DNA from: Chloroflexota bacterium
Lineage (GTDB): Bacteria > Chloroflexota > Dehalococcoidia > UBA2979
Assembly (NCBI GenBank): GCA_009843585.1
Contig: VYDC01000227.1
Span: 5,916-17,463, forward strand
Reading direction: 5' to 3'
Length of the DNA: 11,548 bases
Part shown: one piece after another, positions 1 through 6,338 of the stretch
Layout of the letters: every line of letters starts with the position of its first letter
Numbering within the stretch: the first letter of the stretch is position 1
Position numbers and translations under genes: made by a program
Notes under the pieces: model-generated
Seen by the model: only the letters and a program-made list of their open reading frames with translations
What the model was told of the DNA's origin: nothing
The model's database searches: none

Positions 1-1
1 C

Positions 2-1828
2 GAGCCGCTCCCCGGCCCGTTCCCCGCGATCCTGACGCGCACGCCGTACAGCCGCAGGGCCGCCCCCGGGCGCGCGTCTCACGGCACGGGGATGGCGTGG
101 AACAGCGGCGAGTTCTGGGCGCGCCACGGCTACCTGGGGGTGGTTCAGGACGTGCGGGGCCGCTTCGACTCGGGCGGCGAGTTCGTGCTGATCGCGAACG
201 AGGGTCCGGACGGCTACGACGCGGTCGAATGGACGGCCGCGCTCCCCTACTGCGACGGCCAGGTCGGCACGATGGGAACCTCCTACATGGGCTGGACCCA
301 GTCGGCCGCGGCGGTCGAGCGGCCTCCCCACCTGCGCGCGATGTGGGTGAACCAGGGCGGGAGCGACGGCCGCATCAGCGCCGTGCGACACAACGGCGCG
401 ATGGAGCTCCGGTGGCTCTGCTGGGCGGTGTGCTTCGGCGCCGTCTCTCGCGAGGCGCTGGCGGATCCCTCGCTCGCCGACGAGCTCGCCGGGCACGGGC
501 GCTCGATGCGCGAGTGGCTCCGGCGCCTGCCGTGGCCGCCCGGGGGCGGCCCGCTCGCGCGCCTCCCCTCCTACGACCGCTGGGCGCGCGCCCTCTACGA
601 GGGAGCCGACGACGAGGCGCTCTGGGCGAGCTCCGGCCTGGCGCCGGCCCGCCACTACGACCGGACGGCGGACGTGCCCACGGTCTACTCGGGCGGCTGG
701 TACGACTCCTACACGCGCGCGACCACCGACGCCTACCGGGCGCTCGCCCCGAGGCTCTCGGGGCAGCGGCTGCTGATGGGGCCGTGGAACCACGGGGCGC
801 GCACGATGGACGTCGGGAGCGCCGGCGACGTCGACTTCGGACCGGAGTCGACGATCGCCGGCTCGGGACTGCTCCCGCCTTCTGAGGACCGCGCCGAGGG
901 GCAGCTCCATCTGCACCGGCGCTGGTTCGATCACTGGCTCCGCGGCGCCCGGAACGGCGTGGACCGGGAGCCGCCGGTCCGTCTCTTCGTGATGGGGGGC
1001 GGCGGCGCCCGTCGCACCCCGGAGGGGCGCCTCCGTCACGGCGGCTCCTGGCGAGACGAGCGGTCGTGGCCCCCGGAGGCCGCCGTGCCGACTCCCTTCT
1101 ACCTGCACTCCGGCGGCCGGCTCGCGGAGGAGAGGCCTCGGGCGGGAGGCGGCGCCTCCGAGCTCCGCTTCGATCCACTCGACCCCCTGCCGACGATCTC
1201 GGCGAACACCTCCTCGCTCCACGAGCTGCTCGCGCCCCCCGCGCGGGTGACCCTCGACTCGCCGCTGGTCCTGATGCGCTCGCTCGTGACGATGGGCGGC
1301 TCCGACCAGCGCACGCGCCCCGGCGTCTTCGGGGCGCGCGCCCCCTACGGTCCGCTCTCCCAGCGCCGGGACGTCCTCGCCTTCGCGAGCGCGCCGCTCG
1401 AGCGCGACGTCGAGGTGGTCGGGCCGGTCGAGGCCGAGCTCTACGTCTCGACCGACGTCCCCGACACGGACATCTTCGCGATGCTGCTCGACCTCTATCC
1501 GGCGTCGCCCGCGTGGCCCGAGGGCTACCGGCTCAACGTCGCCGATGGGCTGCTCCGGCTCCGCTACCGGGACGGCTTCGAGCCGCGGCCCATGGAGCCC
1601 GGCGAGCGCTGCCGGGTCACCGTGCCCCTCTACCCGACGGCGAACCGCTTCCGCGCCGGGCACCGCATCGGTCTCTGGGTCTCCTCCTCGTCGTTCCCGC
1701 GCTTCGACGTGAACCCAAATACGGGCGAGCGGCTCGGCCGGCACACCCGCACGCGGATCGCACACACGCGCGTCCACCACGACGAGGAGGCACCCTCACT
1801 GCTGCGCCTCCCGGTCGTGGCGGCCTAG
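2..1828 (+). CDS. CocE/NonD family hydrolase (X-Pro dipeptidyl-peptidase-like), 5' partial
   Basis: Probable cytoplasmic serine hydrolase acting on esters or amides; the real substrate cannot be read from sequence. The frame is open to the left edge, and translation from base 2 already gives family sequence (PFPAILTRTPYSR) before the first ATG at 92. The gene therefore starts outside the window, and the ATG at 92 is internal. About 608 codons are visible, so only a few tens of residues are missing. Counting from the ATG at 92, the nucleophile is Ser64 in GTSYMG, the acid is Asp205 in GGWYD and the base is His234 in GPWNHG, the complete CocE-type triad. The C-terminal third (VVGPVEAELYVSTDVPDTD, then DGLLRLRYRDG) is the jelly-roll domain of this family. 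The stop is 14 bases before the next gene, so the two are probably co-transcribed. Cocaine esterase, glutaryl-7-ACA acylase and X-Pro peptidase share this fold and cannot be separated here. Confidence 0.92.
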   Translation, partial: EPLPGPFPAILTRTPYSRRAAPGRASHGTGMAWNSGEFWARHGYLGVVQDVRGRFDSGGEFVLIANEGPDGYDAVEWTAALPYCDGQVGTMGTSYMGWTQSAAAVERPPHLRAMWVNQGGSDGRISAVRHNGAMELRWLCWAVCFGAVSREALADPSLADELAGHGRSMREWLRRLPWPPGGGPLARLPSYDRWARALYEGADDEALWASSGLAPARHYDRTADVPTVYSGGWYDSYTRATTDAYRALAPRLSGQRLLMGPWNHGARTMDVGSAGDVDFGPESTIAGSGLLPPSEDRAEGQLHLHRRWFDHWLRGARNGVDREPPVRLFVMGGGGARRTPEGRLRHGGSWRDERSWPPEAAVPTPFYLHSGGRLAEERPRAGGGASELRFDPLDPLPTISANTSSLHELLAPPARVTLDSPLVLMRSLVTMGGSDQRTRPGVFGARAPYGPLSQRRDVLAFASAPLERDVEVVGPVEAELYVSTDVPDTDIFAMLLDLYPASPAWPEGYRLNVADGLLRLRYRDGFEPRPMEPGERCRVTVPLYPTANRFRAGHRIGLWVSSSSFPRFDVNPNTGERLGRHTRTRIAHTRVHHDEEAPSLLRLPVVAA

Positions 1829-1842
1829 CTGAGCCCGGCGCC

Positions 1843-2331
1843 GTGGAGCTTGAGCGCGCGCTCGCCGACTTCCTCGAGGCGCAGCGCGTCGCGCGCCTCG
1901 CCACCGTCGGCGGTGACGGGCTCCCGCACGTGCTCCCCGTCTGCTACGCGCTCCTCCGCGGCCCGGCGGGGGACGCGCTCTACTCGGTGGTCGACGAGAA
2001 GCCGAAGCGGGGCGATCCCCGCCGGCTGGGGCGGCTGCGCCACCTGCGCCGCCACCCCCGCGCGGCGCTGCTGGTCGACGCCTGGGACGAGGAGTGGAGC
2101 CGCCTCGCGTGGGTGATGGTGAAGGGCGAGGTCGACCTCTTCCACGCGGAGGCGAGGCTCGAGCCGGCGCCGGGCGAGGAGGAGCGCGCCATCGAGGCGC
2201 TGCGTCGGCGCTACCCGCAGTACCGGACGATGGCCCTGGAGGGGCGGCCGCTGATCCGGCTCCGGCCCACGCGCGTGCTGCACTGGGGCGGGCCCGAGAG
2301 CCCGCTCGCCGATCTCCGCGATCCCCGCTGA
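1843..2331 (+). CDS. PPOX-class F420-dependent oxidoreductase, Rv0121-like
   Basis: Small split-beta-barrel flavin/deazaflavin protein of 162 residues. Members of this group are thought to bind coenzyme F420 and reduce small organic substrates; the substrate is unknown. Seen in the sequence: the N-terminal barrel entry RVARLATVGGDGLPHVLPVC (residues 15-34), the block VVDEKPK (49-55) followed by a basic LGRLRHLRRHP stretch, LLVDAWDEEWSRLAWV (77-91 or so), and the end RRYPQYRT plus PLIRLRPTRVLHWGG. These match the TIGR03668-type pattern in order. The start is GTG at 1843: it is the first start codon in this frame after the hydrolase stop, and it places the conserved barrel strand at the usual distance. 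The frame stays open upstream inside the hydrolase gene, but that part reads as out-of-frame shadow. No clear Shine-Dalgarno is visible, so translation may be coupled to the upstream gene. The stop is 3 bases from the convergent Rid gene. Confidence 0.85.
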   Translation: MELERALADFLEAQRVARLATVGGDGLPHVLPVCYALLRGPAGDALYSVVDEKPKRGDPRRLGRLRHLRRHPRAALLVDAWDEEWSRLAWVMVKGEVDLFHAEARLEPAPGEEERAIEALRRRYPQYRTMALEGRPLIRLRPTRVLHWGGPESPLADLRDPR

Positions 2332-2334
2332 GGA

Positions 2335-2739
2335 CTACTCGACGACCGCCGTCGCCTCCACCTCGCAGAGGAAGTCGCTCGAGGCGAGCCGCTCCACGCC
2401 GAGCAGCGTCGACGCCGGTCGCTTCTCGCTCGGGAGGAACTCGTCCCGGACGGCGCGGCCCACGCTGCGCGCCTCGTCCGAGAGCGCGACGACGTAGACG
2501 GTGACCCGCAGCACGTCGCTCCACGCGGCGCCGGCCGCGCCGAGCGCGATCTCGACGTTGCGGTAGCACTGCCGCATCTGCGCGAGCAGGTCACCGACCC
2601 CGACCACCTGCCCGCTCGCATCCAGCGGCACCTGGCCCGCCGTCATGACCAGGCGCCCCGGACCGGAGGAGACGACATGGCTGAACTGGCCTCCCGGCGG
2701 CGGCGCGAGTCCGGGAGGATCCGAGTGCTGCTTCGCCAT
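2335..2739 (-). CDS. RidA/YjgF/UK114-family protein lacking the archetypal catalytic Arg
   Basis: 134-residue member of the Rid family, whose archetype deaminates reactive enamine/imine intermediates as a trimer in the cytoplasm. Family landmarks: HVVSSGPGRLVMTAGQVPLD (residues 21-40), LLAQMRQCYRNVEIAL (51-66), DVLRVTVYVV (75-84), KRPASTLLGVERLA (106-119) and the terminal strand CEVEATAVVE. In E. coli RidA the catalytic Arg105 sits in the motif PARS; the aligned motif here is PAST, so that Arg is Ser. This points to one of the Rid subfamilies that lack the imine deaminase residue rather than to RidA itself. The ATG at 2739 gives the family's normal length; the frame runs on upstream but only as antisense of the SDR gene. 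The gene is divergent from the SDR (123-base gap) and converges with the PPOX gene. Family is certain, biochemical role is not. Confidence 0.9.
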   Translation of the reverse strand: MAKQHSDPPGLAPPPGGQFSHVVSSGPGRLVMTAGQVPLDASGQVVGVGDLLAQMRQCYRNVEIALGAAGAAWSDVLRVTVYVVALSDEARSVGRAVRDEFLPSEKRPASTLLGVERLASSDFLCEVEATAVVE

Positions 2740-2792
2740 GGCACGCCGTCCCGTCGCCGCCTGAGGCGTGGACGCCCCCGCCGCGTTCGCGC

Positions 2793-2798
2793 AGTATA
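2793..2798 (-). promoter_or_regulatory. Candidate -10 box for the Rid gene
   Basis: Read on the minus strand this is TATACT, the only AT-rich hexamer in the 123-base gap between the divergent Rid and SDR genes. It would start transcription near 2786, leaving a leader of about 46 bases. No convincing -35 is seen. The surrounding GTATAC (2794-2799) is a perfect palindrome, so the same bases could also serve the SDR on the plus strand. Inference from position and composition only. Confidence 0.35.
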
Positions 2799-2862
2799 CG
2801 CCCGCCTCGGCGGCTGCCTCTGCGCCGGGGCGAGGCGAGCGGGCGCGGTGGGCGGGGAGCTG

Positions 2863-3654
2863 ATGGCGGTGCTCTCGGGGAAGGTGGCGCTGGTCACGGG
2901 AGGCGGTCGCGGCATCGGCCGGTGCATCGCGCTGCGCTACGCGCGCGAGGGCGCCGAGGTCGCGGTGACGGGGCGAACGGCCGACGAGGTCGAGGCGACG
3001 GCCGCGAGTGCGCGGACCCTGGGCGCTCGCGCCGTCGCGATAGTCGGCGACCAGTCGGAGGAGGCCGACGCCCGCCGCATGGTGGAGCAGGCCGAGCACC
3101 AGCTGGGGCCGCTCGACGTCCTCGTCAACAACGCCGCCGTCGGGATCCGCTACGTGCCCGACCCGGAGATGCGCTGGGCTCACACGCTGCGCATCGAGGA
3201 CTGGGACGCCGTCATGGCGATCAATCTCCGGGGCGTCTTCCTGGTGACGCGCTTCGCCCTGCCGGGGATGCGCGAGCGCGGGCGCGGCTCGATCGTCATG
3301 ATCTCCTCCGGCCTCGGCCGCCGCGGCGGGCGCCAGTACGGGCCGTACAGCACCTCGAAGTTCGGCGTGGAGGGGCTGATGCAGGTGATCGCGGTGGAGA
3401 ACGAGGAGAGCGGCGTGCGCTGCAACTCCCTCGCCACCGGGGGGCTGACCAACAGCTCCGAGAAGTTCCTCGGGGCGCTCCCCCCCGAGCGGCTCGCCGA
3501 GATCCTCCCGGCGAACATCTGCGAGGATTCGGCGCTCTACCTCGCGAGCGACGCGGCGGCCGGCGTCAACGGCCAGGCGCTCACCGCCGCGCTGTGGAAC
3601 GCCGAGCACGGGATCACGGTGGAGGCGCTGCGCGAGCGTCTCTCTCGCGAGTAG
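2863..3654 (+). CDS. SDR family NAD(P)-dependent oxidoreductase
   Basis: Classical short-chain dehydrogenase/reductase, 263 residues, cytoplasmic, oxidising an alcohol or reducing a ketone; the substrate is unknown. Visible elements: the nucleotide-binding TGGGRGIG (residues 12-19), Asp63 after the third strand, NNA at 89-91, and the tetrad Asn121, Ser149, Tyr162 and Lys166 (YSTSK). The second strand ends in TGRT (36-39) with a basic rather than acidic residue, which favours NADP(H). The usual Pro-Gly after the sixth strand is replaced: the segment reads NSLATGGLT. The start is ATG at 2863 with GGGGAG at 2854-2859 just upstream; a GTG at 2848 is a weaker alternative. Upstream in-frame codons lie in the promoter gap and look non-coding. 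The gene is followed 27 bases later by a methyltransferase on the same strand, so a two-gene transcript is likely. Confidence 0.92.
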   Translation: MAVLSGKVALVTGGGRGIGRCIALRYAREGAEVAVTGRTADEVEATAASARTLGARAVAIVGDQSEEADARRMVEQAEHQLGPLDVLVNNAAVGIRYVPDPEMRWAHTLRIEDWDAVMAINLRGVFLVTRFALPGMRERGRGSIVMISSGLGRRGGRQYGPYSTSKFGVEGLMQVIAVENEESGVRCNSLATGGLTNSSEKFLGALPPERLAEILPANICEDSALYLASDAAAGVNGQALTAALWNAEHGITVEALRERLSRE

Positions 3655-3681
3655 CTGCGCCCGAGGCGTGGTGATGGCTCC

Positions 3682-4968
3682 GTGAGCGAGCAGGCGGGAC
3701 GGGAGGCGGTGCGCGCTCACTACGAGGAGCTCCCCTACCCGGCGCGCGACCCCGAGGACGAGCGCCGGCGGCTCGTCCAGGACTCCCTCTCTGAGTTCGC
3801 GCTCGTCGATCACCTCTTCTGGGGAGGCCGGCGGCTTGACGCCGGCGGCCTCCGCGTGCTCGACGCGGGGTGCGGGACCGGCGACGCCGCGATCTCCCTT
3901 GCGGAGCAGCTGCGGGGCCGCGGCGCGGAGATCGTGGCGCTCGACCTCTCGGCGGCCTCGCTCACCGTGGCGGCGGCGCGCGCCCGCGTCCGCGGCCTTG
4001 CGGGCATCGAGTTCGCCGCGGGCGGCATCGAGGACCTCCCCTCGCTCGGGCTCGGGGAGTTCGACTACATCGTGCTGCCGGGCGTGCTGCATCACCTCAC
4101 CTCACCCGAGCAGGGTCTGAGGCGGCTCGCCGGGGCGCTCGTCCCCGACGGGGGCCTCGGCATCCGGGTCTACGGGCGCTACGGCCGAGCGGGCGTCTCC
4201 CAGCTGCGGGAGATGCTCCGCATCCTCGCGCCGCCGGGCGAGTCCACCGCCGCGCGGCTCAGCGCGGCGCGCCGCCTGCTCGGGCGGCTTCGACCCGAGC
4301 ACCCGGCCCGCGCCTACGCCGGGGAATGGGAGCGCGAGCTGCGCGAGAACGGCGGCCCCGACGGGAGCGCGGCTCTCGCCGATCTCTTCCTGCACCCGCT
4401 GGAGCGCTCGTACACGGTCCCGGAGCTCTACGCCCGGCTCGGGGATGCGGGGCTGCGCCTCACGGCCTTCGACGCGCCCGCCGCCTACGAGCCGAGCAGC
4501 TACGGCGTGCCGGACGCCGAGCACCTCGCCCCGGCGGAGCGGCACGCGCTCGCCGAGCTCCTCAACGGCCGGATGGAGCACCACCGCCTCTTCGCCCAGC
4601 GCGCGTCGGCGTCGTCCCCTCCGCGAGCGCGCGCGGACGACGAGTCGGCCGTCCCCGCCTGGTCTCGCCACGACCCGGAGGGGGAGCGCGATCGCCTGCT
4701 GGCCGCGGGCGCCGACCTGGCGGCAGGCGCCGGAGGCCTCTCCCGCCCCCTTCGCCCGAGCGCGCTCGGCCTCGAGATCCTGCGCCGCATCGACGGGCGC
4801 CGTCCGCTGGGCGCGATCCTCGACGGGATCGGCGCCGCTGCGGGCACCGAGGCCCGGGGGCGCGCCCGCCGGGAGTGGGAGCGCCTCCACCGCGAGCTCG
4901 GGGGCTCGGGCGACCTCGTGCTGAACCCCTCCCCGGACCCGGAGTGGCGCCCGGCCCCACCGGGGTGA
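3682..4968 (+). CDS. Class I SAM-dependent methyltransferase with a C-terminal PqqD-like region
   Basis: 428-residue protein. Residues 1-55 carry the prefix YEELPYPARDPEDERRRL seen in front of some class I methyltransferases. Residues 58-165 are the Rossmann methyltransferase core: motif I VLDAGCGTGD (59-68), the acidic end of strand 2 IVALDLS (Asp88), and motif IV/post region GEFDYIVLPGVLHHL (125-139). Residues 170-300 are an extra mostly helical domain of a type often used for substrate binding. Residues about 355-415, LRPSALGLEILRRIDGRRPL onward, resemble the short PqqD-like helix-turn unit found in peptide-modifying systems, but the match is weak. The start is GTG at 3682, the first in-frame start after the SDR stop; no strong Shine-Dalgarno is seen. 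The methyl acceptor is unknown. Methyltransferase assignment is firm; the tail assignment is inference. Confidence 0.87.
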   Translation: MSEQAGREAVRAHYEELPYPARDPEDERRRLVQDSLSEFALVDHLFWGGRRLDAGGLRVLDAGCGTGDAAISLAEQLRGRGAEIVALDLSAASLTVAAARARVRGLAGIEFAAGGIEDLPSLGLGEFDYIVLPGVLHHLTSPEQGLRRLAGALVPDGGLGIRVYGRYGRAGVSQLREMLRILAPPGESTAARLSAARRLLGRLRPEHPARAYAGEWERELRENGGPDGSAALADLFLHPLERSYTVPELYARLGDAGLRLTAFDAPAAYEPSSYGVPDAEHLAPAERHALAELLNGRMEHHRLFAQRASASSPPRARADDESAVPAWSRHDPEGERDRLLAAGADLAAGAGGLSRPLRPSALGLEILRRIDGRRPLGAILDGIGAAAGTEARGRARREWERLHRELGGSGDLVLNPSPDPEWRPAPPG

Positions 4969-4975
4969 GCCGGCG

Positions 4976-5013
4976 TCCCGCGTGGCGTGCCCGGAGTCGC
5001 GGGGGGCGCGGGA
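4976..5013. terminator. Possible bidirectional hairpin between convergent genes
   Basis: The 46-base gap between the convergent methyltransferase and zinc-ribbon genes contains TCCCGCG (4976-4982) and its exact complement CGCGGGA (5007-5013), with a 24-base G-rich loop. There is no T-tract on either strand and the loop is long, so this is a weak terminator candidate. Confidence 0.25.
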
Positions 5014-5014
5014 T

Positions 5015-5476
5015 CTATCGCCGCCGGCCGCCCCGGAAGAAGGAACGCACCGAGTCCCAGACGCCGCCCCCGCCGACGCCGTCGAGGAAGTCCTTCCAGG
5101 CCTGCTCCGCGGAGACCGCTCTCCGGAGGCCGCGCACGCGCTCGTCGATGATGTCGCGGACCCGCCCGTCCTCGCCCGCGTCGAGCCAGAACCCGTGCTC
5201 CTCCTCGCAGACGTCGAGCTCGAGGTCGTACCCGCGGTAGTTGAAGGCGCTCATCTGCCGCCGGCAGATCGGGCAGAGCAGCTCGGAGTCGCGGTCGGCG
5301 TAGCGGATCGTGGCGCGGCGCAGGCCCGCGTCCTCCACCCGCGTCGCCTCCAGCTCGTCGAGCTCGTGGTGGTCGAGCCAGCGGCCGTTGCAGGTCGTGC
5401 AGTGGTCGACCTCGATGCCGTGGATCTGCTTCGCGACGAGCGCGGAGTCGTCCCGCGGGCAGCGGAGCTCGGTCAT
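5015..5476 (-). CDS. Tandem TFIIB-type zinc-ribbon protein
   Basis: 153-residue protein with two zinc-ribbon units of the zf-TFIIB type. Unit 1 runs from Cys6 (CPRDD) to Cys26-x2-Cys29 followed by GRWLD (31-35). Unit 2 runs from Cys68-x2-Cys71 to Cys90-x3-His94 followed by GFWLD (95-99). The G-x-WLD signature after each second knuckle is diagnostic of this family. In unit 1 the second ligand of the first knuckle is Asp rather than Cys; in unit 2 one ligand is His. A helical segment (about 100-130) and a Gly/Arg-rich tail ending RGGRRR follow, which could contact nucleic acid. The function of these bacterial proteins is unknown. The ATG at 5476 is supported by GGAGAGGA upstream on the minus strand (5492-5485). 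The gene is divergent from the flavin reductase and convergent with the methyltransferase. It has its own -10 box overlapped by a dyad. Confidence 0.85.
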   Translation of the reverse strand: MTELRCPRDDSALVAKQIHGIEVDHCTTCNGRWLDHHELDELEATRVEDAGLRRATIRYADRDSELLCPICRRQMSAFNYRGYDLELDVCEEEHGFWLDAGEDGRVRDIIDERVRGLRRAVSAEQAWKDFLDGVGGGGVWDSVRSFFRGGRRR

Positions 5477-5531
5477 CGGCGGATTCCTCTCCGGCCCCGG
5501 GTCCGCGATCCGGTCTGGTGCGGCCCCCGGA

Positions 5532-5548
5532 CTCCGATTCTATCGGAG
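5532..5548. promoter_or_regulatory. Inverted repeat over the -10 box, operator candidate
   Basis: CTCCGAT (5532-5538), spacer TCT, ATCGGAG (5542-5548): perfect 7-base arms. It covers the minus-strand -10 of the zinc-ribbon gene and sits about 67-83 bases upstream of the predicted start of the flavin reductase transcript, a position suited to a repressor of the zinc-ribbon gene. No adjacent regulator gene is visible. Confidence 0.4.
5537..5542 (-). promoter_or_regulatory. -10 box for the zinc-ribbon gene
   Basis: Minus-strand TAGAAT, a near-consensus -10 hexamer in very GC-rich surroundings. It predicts a start near 5530 and a leader of about 53 bases containing the Shine-Dalgarno at 5485-5492. 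No clear -35 is seen. It lies inside the inverted repeat at 5532-5548. Confidence 0.55.
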
Positions 5549-5599
5549 CGGCCCGCGCTCCCGAGCCGGGCGCGGCGCGCCGTTGGGAGGGGCCGGACC

Positions 5600-5608
5600 T
5601 GCTAGCAT
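5600..5608 (+). promoter_or_regulatory. Extended -10 promoter of the flavin reductase gene (leaderless type)
   Basis: TGC followed by TAGCAT (5603-5608). With the normal six-base gap between the -10 and +1, transcription would begin exactly at 5615, the A of the ATG. There is no Shine-Dalgarno between the box and the ATG. This is the standard arrangement for leaderless mRNAs in actinomycetes. Confidence 0.65.
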
Positions 5609-5614
5609 GCGGCC

Positions 5615-6121
5615 ATGACGAGTTCTCCGCCCGTCGACGCGCGGCTCTATCGCGACGCGATCGGGCGGTTCGCCACCGGCGTCACGGTCGTCACCGTCCA
5701 CGACGGGACGCACCCCCGCGGGATGACGGCGAACGCCGTCACCTCCGTCTCGCTGGATCCGGTCCTGCTCCTCGTCTGCGTCGCCAAGAGCGCCCGCTCG
5801 CACGAGTCGCTCGCGGTCGCGCGCTCGTTCGCGGTGAACGTGCTCGGCGCCGACCAGCGCGAGCTCTCCGACTACTTCGCCCGATCCTCGGCCGACGAGG
5901 AGAGGCCGATGGGTGGCTGGCCCCACCGGCCGGGCGGGACGGGCGCGCCGATACTCGAGGGAGCGCTGGCCTGGTTCGAGTGCCGCGTCTGGAACTGGCT
6001 CCCCGGCGGCGACCACTCGATCGTCGTCGGCGAGGTCGTCGACCTCGCGCTCGAGCGTCCCGACGGCGAGCCGCTGCTCTTCCACGCCGGCGCCTACCGC
6101 CGGCTCGGCGATCCCCTCTAG
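5615..6121 (+). CDS. Flavin reductase-like domain protein (HpaC/NtaB type)
   Basis: 168-residue protein of the flavin reductase-like (PF01613-type) family. Such proteins reduce FMN or FAD with NAD(P)H and usually feed a two-component monooxygenase. Landmarks: RFATGVTVVTVHDG (residues 18-31), the flavin-binding segment GMTANAVTSVSLDP (36-49), FAVNVLGADQ (72-81), and GGDHSIVVGEVV (131-142) with the conserved His134. It ends in YRRLGDPL. Length fits the single-domain family. The ATG at 5615 is the first start and coincides with the transcription start predicted from the TAGCAT box, so the mRNA is probably leaderless. No partner monooxygenase lies in the window; the next element is tRNA-His, so it is probably a single-gene transcript. 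The partner and preferred flavin cannot be deduced. Confidence 0.9.
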   Translation: MTSSPPVDARLYRDAIGRFATGVTVVTVHDGTHPRGMTANAVTSVSLDPVLLLVCVAKSARSHESLAVARSFAVNVLGADQRELSDYFARSSADEERPMGGWPHRPGGTGAPILEGALAWFECRVWNWLPGGDHSIVVGEVVDLALERPDGEPLLFHAGAYRRLGDPL

Positions 6122-6145
6122 CCGTCGCCGTCCGCGCGCGGCGCG

Positions 6146-6153
6146 TGTAGACT
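6146..6153 (+). promoter_or_regulatory. -10 promoter of tRNA-His
   Basis: TG followed directly by TAGACT (6148-6153). The predicted start near 6160 gives a 31-base leader before the mature tRNA end at 6191, normal for a tRNA precursor. No -35 is recognised; the upstream sequence is a GC-only palindrome (CCGCGCGCGG, 6132-6141). Confidence 0.5.
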
Positions 6154-6190
6154 CGAGAGTGTCTGCGCGCCGCGTGCCGCGGCTGCCGGC

Positions 6191-6267
6191 GGTGGGTGTC
6201 GCCTAGCGGTTAAGGCGCCAGGTTGTGGCCCTGGAGACCGGGGGTTCGAATCCCCTCACCCACCCCA
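6191..6267 (+). tRNA. tRNA-His (anticodon GTG), CCA encoded
   Basis: Full cloverleaf. The acceptor strand GTGGGTG (6192-6198) pairs with CACCCAC (6257-6263). The extra G at 6191 stands opposite discriminator C at 6264, the hallmark identity element of bacterial tRNA-His. The D-arm has GCC pairing with GGC around TAGCGGTTAA. The anticodon stem CCAGG/CCTGG encloses TTGTGGC with anticodon GTG. The T-loop is TTCGAAT on a GGGGG/CCCCT stem. CCA is encoded at 6265-6267. No intron and no repeated 3' end is seen, so nothing suggests an integration site. Confidence 0.97.
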
Positions 6268-6295
6268 GAGACTCGAACGGGTGCCCGCGCCCCCG

Positions 6296-6304
6296 TGCTA
6301 GCAT
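6296..6304 (+). promoter_or_regulatory. Extended -10 promoter of the lipoprotein gene
   Basis: TGC followed by TAGCAT (6299-6304), identical in nine bases to the box in front of the flavin reductase gene. The predicted start near 6311 leaves a 28-base leader that carries GGAGG at 6330-6334, so unlike that gene this one has a ribosome binding site. It lies 29 bases downstream of the tRNA-His CCA end. Confidence 0.55.
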
Positions 6305-6338
6305 CGGTGGCACGTCCCACTGCCCGATCGGAGGCCCG

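Noticed and set aside
1066..1842. Upstream extension of the PPOX gene inside the hydrolase
   Set aside because: It is in the wrong frame of an intact hydrolase gene; GTG 1843 gives the family's normal N-terminus.
2740..4095. Long upstream extension of the Rid gene on the minus strand
   Set aside because: The extension is antisense to the SDR and methyltransferase genes; the Rid family length is reached from the ATG at 2739.
4982..5605. Plus-strand open frame opposite the zinc-ribbon gene
   Set aside because: The minus strand has two clear zinc ribbons, a Shine-Dalgarno and a promoter; the plus frame is Val/Ala/Pro-rich with no motif.
6191..6267. tRNA-His as an integration site
   Set aside because: No integrase, no direct repeat of the tRNA 3' end and no change of composition are seen in the window.
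6225..6338. Longer start for the lipoprotein gene inside tRNA-His
   Set aside because: It would run through the tRNA and place the signal peptide in the interior; ATG 6339 with GGAGG fits.
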